Shown piece by piece: positions 58,513 through 64,000 of a stretch of DNA of 64,000 bases. The stretch is from Halorussus salilacus (lineage in GTDB: Archaea; Halobacteriota; Halobacteria; Halobacteriales; Haladaptataceae), in contig NZ_CP099993.1 in NCBI RefSeq assembly GCF_024138125.1, positions 2,604,001 to 2,668,000 of the forward strand, given 5' to 3'. Position 1 is the first letter of the stretch, and every line of letters begins with the position of its first letter. The notes beneath the pieces were generated by a model. The model saw only the letters and a program-made list of their open reading frames with translations, was not told the origin of the DNA and did no database searches. Position numbers and translations under genes: made by a program.

Positions 58513-58902
58513 TCACACCGCGTCGGCGACCGCGACCTCGACCCTCCGGGTCCGCGGACCGTCGCAGTCCACGAACAGCACCGACTGCCACGTTCCCAGC
58601 GCGAGGTCGCCGCCCTCGACCGGCACGCTCACCGACTCCCCCAGCGCGACCGCCCGGAGGTGGGCGGCGGCGTTGTCGTCGATCCGGTCGTGTCGGTAGT
58701 CGCGGTCGCTGGGCGCGACTCGCTCCAGATGGGCTTCGAGGTCGGTGAGCAAGCCCGACTCGGCCTCGTTGACCACCACGCCCGCGGTGGTGTGGGGCAC
58801 GAAGACGGTGCAGACCCCCGACGCGTCGGCGGGGACCTCGTCGGCGACGCGGTCGGTCACGTCGACGACCGCGACGCGGTCGTCTGTCTCGACTTCGAAC
58901 AT
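58513..58902 (-). CDS. YjbQ-family protein (secondary thiamine-phosphate synthase-like)
   Basis: A 129-residue beta-barrel protein: VCTVFVPHTTAGVVVNEAE is the YjbQ/UPF0047 signature with the His-Thr-Thr site, followed by DNAAAHLRAVALGESVSVPVEGGDLALGTWQSVLFVDCDGPRTRRVEV. Bacterial YjbQ has weak thiamine phosphate synthase activity; the true role is unknown. ATG 58902. Confidence 0.92.
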   Translation of the reverse strand: MFEVETDDRVAVVDVTDRVADEVPADASGVCTVFVPHTTAGVVVNEAESGLLTDLEAHLERVAPSDRDYRHDRIDDNAAAHLRAVALGESVSVPVEGGDLALGTWQSVLFVDCDGPRTRRVEVAVADAV

Positions 58903-58950
58903 GGGTCGGGATTCGGGACCCGCGGGGGTAAATCCCACCCCGGACGAGAC

Positions 58951-58986
58951 CGCGCCGGACGCCCCGCTCGCGGGGCGTCCGGCGCG
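58951..58986. repeat. 16-bp perfect hairpin upstream of yjbQ
   Basis: Arms 58951-58966 and 58971-58986 around CTCG. It lies between divergent yjbQ and the D-2-hydroxyacid dehydrogenase gene, followed at once by the 23-bp repeats. Confidence 0.88.
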
Positions 58987-58991
58987 CCCGC

Positions 58992-59060
58992 GACCTCGCT
59001 ATGGGGCCTGTCGGGACCTCGCCGTGGGGTCTGTCGGGACCTCGCCGTGGGGCCTGCCGC
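58992..59060. repeat. 23-bp tandem repeat, three units
   Basis: Units GACCTCGCcgTGGGGcCTGTCGG at 58992-59014, 59015-59037 and 59038-59060, with a few substitutions, fill the promoter-side region of the dehydrogenase gene that starts at 59101. Confidence 0.85.
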
Positions 59061-59100
59061 ATCAGGTGGGAATTTAGGCCCCCGCGCCGAACCCACGCCC

Positions 59101-60063
59101 ATGTCAGACGACGACGCTCCCGACGTGCTCGTCCTGCGGAAGGGAACCCACGGCATGCCGGTCGGCGACTACGCCGACGATATCCGCGAGCGCCTGCCCG
59201 ACGCCGACGTTCGCGTGGCCCGGACCCCGAAGCAGGAGCGCGACCTCATCGCACGCGCGCCGGTCGTCACGGGGATGGAGATTTCGGAGGACCTGCTGGC
59301 TCACGCGGAAGACCTGAAACTGTTCGCCTGCGCGTACGCGGGCACCGGCCACCTCCCGCTCGACGCGCTCGACGAGCGCGGCGTGGCGGTCACGAACGCC
59401 TCGGGCGTCCACGGGCCGAACATCGGCGAGCACGTCGTGGGCAACGTGCTGGTGTTCGCGCGCCGCCTCCACGAGGGGTGGCGACGCCAGCAGAACCGCG
59501 AGTGGCGACACTTCAAGGCGGGCGAACTGCAGGGGAGCACCGTCACCGTGGTCGGTCTCGGAGCCATCGGCCACGCCGTCGTCGAGCGCCTGCAGGGGTT
59601 CGGCGTCGACACAGTCGGCGTGCGCTACACCCCCGAGAAGGGCGGGCCGACCGACGAGGTGGTGGGGTTCGACGACGAGGCGTTCCACGGTGCGCTCGCC
59701 CGGACCGACTACCTCGTGCTGGCGTGTCCGCTGACCGAGACCACCCGGGGACTCGTCGGTCGCGAGGAACTCACGACCCTGCCGCCCGAGGCCGTCCTCG
59801 TCAACGTCGCCCGCGGGCCGGTGGTCGAGACCGACGCCCTCCTGAGCGCGCTCCGAAAGGAGCATATCCGGGGCGCGGCGCTCGACGTGACCGACCCCGA
59901 ACCGCTCCCGGAGGACCACCCGCTCTGGAATCTGGAGAACTGCTTGGTTACTCCGCACTGCTCGGGCCACACCCCCGAGTACTACGCCCGGACGGCCGAC
60001 ATCGTCGCCGAGAACGTCCGGCGGTTGGAGGACGGCGAGGAACTGGAGAACCGGGTGGTGTGA
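59101..60063 (+). CDS. D-2-hydroxyacid dehydrogenase family
   Basis: A 320-residue NAD(P)-dependent oxidoreductase. The substrate domain has FACAYAGTGHLPLDALDERGVAVTNASGVHGPNIGEHVVG. The NAD domain has TVTVVGLGAIGHAVVERLQGFGVDTVGVRYT (GxGxxG), LPPEAVLVNVARGPVVETDALLSAL (Arg of the triad), AALDVTDPEPLPEDHPLW (Glu/Asp region) and VTPHCSGHTPEYY (catalytic His). Typical of glyoxylate/hydroxypyruvate reductase or a phosphoglycerate dehydrogenase-like enzyme. ATG 59101. Confidence 0.93.
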   Translation: MSDDDAPDVLVLRKGTHGMPVGDYADDIRERLPDADVRVARTPKQERDLIARAPVVTGMEISEDLLAHAEDLKLFACAYAGTGHLPLDALDERGVAVTNASGVHGPNIGEHVVGNVLVFARRLHEGWRRQQNREWRHFKAGELQGSTVTVVGLGAIGHAVVERLQGFGVDTVGVRYTPEKGGPTDEVVGFDDEAFHGALARTDYLVLACPLTETTRGLVGREELTTLPPEAVLVNVARGPVVETDALLSALRKEHIRGAALDVTDPEPLPEDHPLWNLENCLVTPHCSGHTPEYYARTADIVAENVRRLEDGEELENRVV

Positions 60064-60132
60064 ACCTCCGAGCGGGCGGTAGCGACTATCTCGGCGACCA
60101 CCTTTATCCCGTCCCCTGACGACGGTCGAAAC

Positions 60133-60360
60133 ATGCGAGCCCGAATCGAACGCGCGATGACTCGCGCCAAGTACGCCGCCATCGGCGGGTCCATCGGCGG
60201 CGCTGTCGGGGGACTAATCGGCCGGAACGCCGCGAGCACCGCGGCTGGCGTCGGTGCGCTCGTCGGTGCGACCATCGGCGAGAAACGCGGGTCGGTCGAT
60301 GCGGTCCTCACGCGGGTCACGGACGAGGACGCCCGAGAACGCTTGCGTCCCGGGAAGTGA
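60133..60360 (+). CDS. Small glycine-zipper protein
   Basis: A 75-residue protein. A basic N-terminus (MRARIERAMTRAKY) precedes GGSIGGAVGGLIGRNAASTAAGVGALVGATIGEKRG, a repeated Gly-xxx-Gly pattern typical of glycine-zipper membrane-associated helices, then a charged tail. No family is recognised; association with the membrane is inferred. Confidence 0.6.
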   Translation: MRARIERAMTRAKYAAIGGSIGGAVGGLIGRNAASTAAGVGALVGATIGEKRGSVDAVLTRVTDEDARERLRPGK

Positions 60361-60391
60361 GGCGTTCGGGAGTCGCGAGGCTGACCGCGAG

Positions 60392-61426
60392 CTAAATCCA
60401 GCCTTCGCTCCGCAACAGCTCGCCGTTCAGCACCGCCGCGCCCGCCGCGCCGCGAATCGTGTTGTGCGCGAGGCAGTTGTACTGGACGCCGCTCGCAGTC
60501 TCCTGCACGCCGCCCGCCGCGATGGCCATCCCGCCGCCCACGTTGCGGTCGAGTCGCGGCTGGGGCCGGTCGGGCTCGTCGAACACCTCGATGAGCGGGT
60601 CGGGCGAGCTCGGCAGGTCGAGGCCCTCGACGCCGCGGAAGGCCTCCTCCACGTCGCTCGCGGTCGGGTCGTCTTCGGTCTCGGCCCAGACGTTCTCGAG
60701 GTGGCCGTCGATGGTCGGCACCCGGTTGCACGACGCCGACACCTCGGCGTCGTGGTGGGACAGCTCCGCGCCGTCGAAACTACCGAGGAGTTTCCTCGAC
60801 TCGGTCTCCATCTTCGCCTCCTCGCCGCCGATGTGCGGGATGACGTTGTCGAGTATCTCCATCGAGGTCACGCCCGAGTAGCCCGCGCCCGAGACGGCCT
60901 GCAGGGTCGAGACGTGGACGCGCTCCAGTCCGAACTCGTCGAGCGCCGCGAGGGTGGGGACCATCGTGATGGTCGAGCAGTTGGGGTTCTTGACGACCGC
61001 GCCCGACCACCCGCGCTCGTCGCGCTGGACTTCGAGCAGGTCGAGGTGGCCCGGGTTTATCTCGGGGATGACGAGGGGCACGTCGTCGGCCATCCTGTCG
61101 TTCGAGGAGTTCGACGAGAGGACGTAGCCCGCCTCGGCGAAGCCGGGTTCGACCTCGGCCGCGACGCCCGACGGTAGCGACGAGAACAGCAGGTCCACGT
61201 CGTCGGGGACCTCGTCGGGGTCGGTCGCCCGGACGGTGAGGTCGGCGACCGATTCCGGAATCGGGGCGTCGATGCGCCACTTCGCGGCCTCTCGGTAGGA
61301 GAGGCCCGCACTGGACTCGCTCGCGGTTACCGTTGCCAGTTCGAACTCGGGGTGGCCGTCCAGCAACTGGATGCATCGCTGGCCGACCGCGCCCGTCGCG
61401 CCGAGAACGCCGACTCGTACGGTCAT
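60392..61426 (-). CDS. asd: Aspartate-semialdehyde dehydrogenase
   Basis: A 344-residue enzyme of threonine/methionine/lysine synthesis. NADP-binding VGVLGATGAVGQRCIQLLDGHPEFEL at the start, FSSLPSGVAAEVEPGFA, the catalytic Cys in NPNCSTITMVPTLAAL, QAVSGAGYSGV, and CNRVPTIDGHLE. The pattern is the archaeal/fungal subclass. rps17e is encoded upstream on the same strand but 334 bases away, a gap filled by hairpins (61427-61760), although the two genes are usually close in haloarchaea. Confidence 0.95.
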   Translation of the reverse strand: MTVRVGVLGATGAVGQRCIQLLDGHPEFELATVTASESSAGLSYREAAKWRIDAPIPESVADLTVRATDPDEVPDDVDLLFSSLPSGVAAEVEPGFAEAGYVLSSNSSNDRMADDVPLVIPEINPGHLDLLEVQRDERGWSGAVVKNPNCSTITMVPTLAALDEFGLERVHVSTLQAVSGAGYSGVTSMEILDNVIPHIGGEEAKMETESRKLLGSFDGAELSHHDAEVSASCNRVPTIDGHLENVWAETEDDPTASDVEEAFRGVEGLDLPSSPDPLIEVFDEPDRPQPRLDRNVGGGMAIAAGGVQETASGVQYNCLAHNTIRGAAGAAVLNGELLRSEGWI

Positions 61427-61760
61427 TGTCGGGGTTGCGGGCTACGGTAGCAAAACGGTTTGGATACCCCCTGTTCTTGCACGTCCGGCGGATGCGCTTT
61501 ACTCGGCGACGCGCTCCACGGAGTCACATCGCAATCCACCGCGAGCGAATGCAGAGCGAGCGGACCAAGGAACCTTCGACCGACCGAGAGCAAGGCGGCG
61601 GAGCCGCCTTGCTCGAAGCGAGGGAGGAGGTGACGCCGTGTCGTCGTGAACGACGGCTCGTCAGAGCTTCACTCTGACGGTGGTTTTGATCGAGATGTTG
61701 CAAGAGCGCAAGTCCGGAAGCCGGAGGCTTCCGGACTTGCGAATGCTGGAAACGGCCGTC
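61427..61760. repeat. Hairpin-filled gap between rps17e and asd
   Basis: No gene is seen. Perfect hairpins at 61588-61614 (12-bp arms, loop GGA), 61659-61679 (8-bp arms, loop CTTCA, matching the one at 55109), and 61708-61740 (15-bp arms, loop GGA). TGGTTTTGATC follows the second, so it may terminate a transcript on the + strand, or be read oppositely as the leader of asd. Confidence 0.75.
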
Positions 61761-61934
61761 TTATTTCTTTCGCGTGACGTAGCCCGCGATGCGGTTGCGG
61801 ACGCCCTTCGACTCGATGTTGGTCAGCTTCGTGACGCTCTCTTTGTTCTGGTCGAAGTCGGTCGTGAACGCTTCCGGGTACCGCTCCAGCAGGATGTTCC
61901 CGGTCTTCTTGACGTAGTCGGGTTTGATTGGCAT
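61761..61934 (-). CDS. rps17e: 30S ribosomal protein S17e
   Basis: A 57-residue ribosomal protein: MPIKPDYVKKTGNILLERY, EAFTTDFDQNKESVTKL, NIESKGVRNRIAGYVTRKK. All family-conserved segments are present, and length is normal for archaea. It is encoded upstream of asd on the same strand. Confidence 0.96.
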   Translation of the reverse strand: MPIKPDYVKKTGNILLERYPEAFTTDFDQNKESVTKLTNIESKGVRNRIAGYVTRKK

Positions 61935-62030
61935 ACATTGATTTCTACGGCCGGAAAGTAAGTGCGTTGCGGTCTCCGGCGACGTGGCCGGTCCCCAAAG
62001 CTTACGCCTCGCCCGCGAGACCCCCGACCC

Positions 62031-62702
62031 ATGCAACTGGGCGTGATATCGGACGTTCACGGCAATCTGGTCGCGCTGGAGGCGGTCCTCGACGACATGC
62101 CCGAGGTGGACGCGCTGGTCTGTCTGGGCGACGTCATCGGCTACAATCCGTGGCCCGGCGAGTGCGTCGACCGGGTCCGCGAGGCGGCCGACGTCGTCGT
62201 GAAGGGCAACCACGAGCGGATGGTCGAGACCCCCGAGCGGTACCGCCACCACGAGACCGCCTACGCGGGGCTCGCTCGCGCCGACGAGGACCTCACTGAC
62301 GGGCAGTTCGAGTGGGTCCGCTCGCTCCCCAAGCGCCGGACCGTCGCCGACGACCGGTTCCGCGTCGTCCACAGCCACCCCGACCCGGAGTACGAGGACG
62401 CGTACGTCCGGCCGCCCCAGTTCCCGGAGATGCGGCCCTATCTGGACGACTACGACGGCCTGTTCCTCGGGCACACCCACATCCAGCACGAGGCCACGAT
62501 AGACGGCCGTCTCGTCCTGAACCCCGGAAGCGTGGGCCAGCCCCGGGACTCGAACCCGGCCGCGGCGTACGCCGTGGTCGATACCGACGAGGCGACCGCC
62601 GACCTCCGGCGGGTCGAGTACGACATCGACGCGGTCCGCGAGCGGGTCGAGGAACTCGGGATGCCCCGCGAGACGTGGGCGCGACTGGTCGAAGGGCGGT
62701 AG
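62031..62702 (+). CDS. Metallophosphoesterase (YfcE/MJ0936-like)
   Basis: A 223-residue calcineurin-like phosphodiesterase. Metal motifs: VISDVHGNLVAL (DxH), CLGDVIGYNPWP (GD), KGNHERM (GNH), VHSHPDP, and FLGHTHIQHEATIDGRLVLNPGSVGQPRD (GHTH and NPGS). The complete two-metal set suggests an active phosphodiesterase with unknown substrate. ATG 62031. Confidence 0.92.
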   Translation: MQLGVISDVHGNLVALEAVLDDMPEVDALVCLGDVIGYNPWPGECVDRVREAADVVVKGNHERMVETPERYRHHETAYAGLARADEDLTDGQFEWVRSLPKRRTVADDRFRVVHSHPDPEYEDAYVRPPQFPEMRPYLDDYDGLFLGHTHIQHEATIDGRLVLNPGSVGQPRDSNPAAAYAVVDTDEATADLRRVEYDIDAVRERVEELGMPRETWARLVEGR

Positions 62703-62733
62703 CGTCCCGAGAATCCGCTCGTTCCCGGCCGTC

Positions 62734-63354
62734 TCAGTCGGTCTCGACGTGCTCGTCGAGGCGGTCGAGCGCCTCCCGGACCCGGTCGCCCCCGCAGTTG
62801 CGTCCGACCTCCTCGAAGTACGACAGCCGTCGCCGGAGCGCCGTCTGGTCGTAGGCGTCGACGCCCAGCCGCGAGGCCGCGACGGTGGCCTCGACGACCG
62901 CGCCGAATCCCCGGTTGGTCGTGGGGACGACCCGCCGCTCGACGCCGGTCTCGCGCGGCCGGAGTTCCCACTCCTCCCAGCGCGTCCCGCCCGACTCGCC
63001 CGACTCGACCGGTTCGGCGTCGACCGCGGCCCACGCGTCGGCCGACGGTAGCACCGGCGACTCGACCTCGAATATCGACAGGGCGGCGTCCACGAACGTC
63101 ACGGGGTCGCGGGTGAACTGGACGCGACCGCCGCCCCGCCGGTGGAAGTTCCGGCGAGTCCGGGTGTCGCCCCACGTCCGGGCGGTCACGGGGTCCCCAG
63201 ACCCCTCGGGCGGGTGGAGGCCGAGCGCGGCGGCGTTCCAGCGGCCGTTCGGCCCGAGCGTGGTCACGACCGACTCGGTGACCCCCCGGAACTCGACGGG
63301 CCACTCGGCTCCCGGTTCGCTCGCGTCCCTGCCCTCGCCGTCCGCGTCGCTCAC
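62734..63354 (-). CDS. DUF447 protein (FMN-binding-like)
   Basis: A 206-residue protein. WPVEFRGVTESVVTTLGPNGRWNAAALGLHPPEG is the DUF447 opening, a split-barrel like FMN-binding flavoproteins, followed by RTWGDTRTRRNFHRRGGGRVQFTRDPVTFVDAALSIF and a C-terminal helical part (ATVAASRLGVDAYDQTALRRRLSYFEEVG). The GTG at 63354 overlaps the stop of the CitG-like gene by four bases. This pair recurs in archaea and in organisms with methanopterin-type cofactors, hinting at cofactor biosynthesis. Confidence 0.85.
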   Translation of the reverse strand: MSDADGEGRDASEPGAEWPVEFRGVTESVVTTLGPNGRWNAAALGLHPPEGSGDPVTARTWGDTRTRRNFHRRGGGRVQFTRDPVTFVDAALSIFEVESPVLPSADAWAAVDAEPVESGESGGTRWEEWELRPRETGVERRVVPTTNRGFGAVVEATVAASRLGVDAYDQTALRRRLSYFEEVGRNCGGDRVREALDRLDEHVETD

Positions 63355-64000
63355 ACCGACACCTCCCCGCGTTCGAGCGCCACGAACAGCCCGCCAGCGA
63401 TGAGGTCGGCCGTGGTACCGGGGTTGACGCCGTCCTCGACCAGCGATTCGGCGAACGCCTCGACCACCTCGGGACCGCCTTCGAGCGCCTGCTGGGCGCG
63501 GACCCGGACGCTCTCTGCGACCTTCTCGCCGTGCTTCGTCGCGACGAGGGTGTCGGGTTCGCGCCCGAGCAGTTCGAGGTAGACCCGCGCGGCCCGCGCC
63601 GACGCCGGACCCTCCAACTCGGCGAGTCGGTCTGCCGCCCGGAAGGTGCGCTCGAAGCCGCCGGTCCACTCGGCGGCGATATCGTCGTCCTCGTCGCCCA
63701 GTGCCAGCACGTCGTACAGCGCGATGTCGCGCTCCTTGACCGCCGGAATCGCGTCGCTCCCGCGGCGGACGTCGAGGTCGGCGGCGTCCTCGGGCGGGTC
63801 GCCGACGAACACGTCGGCGTGGTCGAACGCCCGGAAGAAGCCCGCGGCGTCGGCGACGGTGGTGTCCTCGACGACTCGGGTCACGGCCCCGGGCGAGAGC
63901 GGCCGGTCGCCCTCGGCGGCGGCTTTGACGAGGGGGACCAGCAACAGGAGCGCGCCGAACTGGGTGTTGTCGCCCTCCTGCTGGCTCATCCCGGCGACCG
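63351..64000 (-). CDS. CitG-like triphosphoribosyl-dephospho-CoA synthase-family protein, truncated by window end
   Basis: The C-terminal ~215 residues of an all-helical CitG/MdcB-family protein: GMSQQEGDNTQFGALLLLVPLVKAA (the active-site segment, with the family's 'GDNTxxGxLLL' motif), then RAARVYLELLGREPDTLVATKHGEKVAESV and DGVNPGTTADLIAGGLFVAL (the 'NPGTTADL' motif). The frame stays open to the window edge and the residues before Met (VAG) continue the family consensus, so the true start lies beyond 64000. Coupled to the DUF447 gene. Confidence 0.9.
   Translation of the reverse strand, partial: VAGMSQQEGDNTQFGALLLLVPLVKAAAEGDRPLSPGAVTRVVEDTTVADAAGFFRAFDHADVFVGDPPEDAADLDVRRGSDAIPAVKERDIALYDVLALGDEDDDIAAEWTGGFERTFRAADRLAELEGPASARAARVYLELLGREPDTLVATKHGEKVAESVRVRAQQALEGGPEVVEAFAESLVEDGVNPGTTADLIAGGLFVALERGEVSV

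Overview
This window is from an extremely halophilic archaeon (class Halobacteria). The sequence is very GC-rich, with G or C at most third codon positions, and the proteins are strongly acidic. Several genes belong to archaeal lineages: Orc1/Cdc6, GINS, PriS, Cdc48, archease/RtcB, aMBF1, Lsm/L37e, S17e. Haloarchaea-specific families (amphi-Trp, DUF7344/DICT, DUF5820-like) are also present. The genus cannot be fixed from sequence alone. Most of the window is chromosome-like core genome, with no complete insertion sequence or prophage.

Layout. 1-3.2 kb: end of a thioredoxin-fold protein, cobalamin adenosyltransferase, small conserved genes and an F420-associated metalloprotease. 3.2-4.2 kb: a gene-free region with inverted repeats around an AT-rich core, a pure pyrimidine tract and a promoter leading into an orc1/cdc6 gene; I read this as a candidate replication origin. 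5.9-8.5 kb: a Dna2-like nuclease-helicase. 9-14.5 kb: a PadR regulator, an AI-2E permease, a DUF4010/MgtC-like membrane protein and a class III aminotransferase. 15-23.6 kb: AlaX editing protein, MFS transporter, acyl-CoA dehydrogenase, HAD phosphatase, panB, a ZIP transporter and an alpha/beta hydrolase. 23.8-26.4 kb: an Hsp20-like/cdc48 operon behind a palindrome identical in form to the Archaeoglobus heat-shock operator. 26.5-28.5 kb: gins-priS. 28.5-33 kb: methyltransferase, GNAT, archease and rtcB. 34-44.8 kb: eIF2B-like protein, a Gfo/Idh/MocA dehydrogenase and sugar isomerase, aMBF1, a DUF7344-DICT pair, thioesterase, aldolase, tRNA-Leu with a truncated duplicate, and purF. 45-51.5 kb: L37e/Lsm, amidohydrolase, serine hydrolase, flavoprotein and M19 dipeptidase. 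51.8-55.1 kb: acyl-CoA dehydrogenase and a fused 3-hydroxyacyl-CoA dehydrogenase/enoyl-CoA hydratase (beta-oxidation). 55.3-56.2 kb: an HNH endonuclease beside tRNA-Glu. 56.3-64 kb: divergent ABC permeases, YjbQ, a D-2-hydroxyacid dehydrogenase, asd, S17e, a phosphoesterase, DUF447 and a CitG-like protein cut by the window end.

The least explained feature is the non-coding structure. There are three copies of a ~120-nt element with three stacked, compensatorily changing helices (near 5.6, 31.2 and 35.1 kb). Seven copies of a GCTAGC-containing extragenic repeat are present. Perfect or near-perfect palindromes with very short loops occur both between genes and in frame inside genes. Several short tandem duplications begin at the last codons of genes. 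Together these suggest a genome with frequent local palindrome and tandem formation plus at least one dispersed structured element that I cannot match to a known family from memory.
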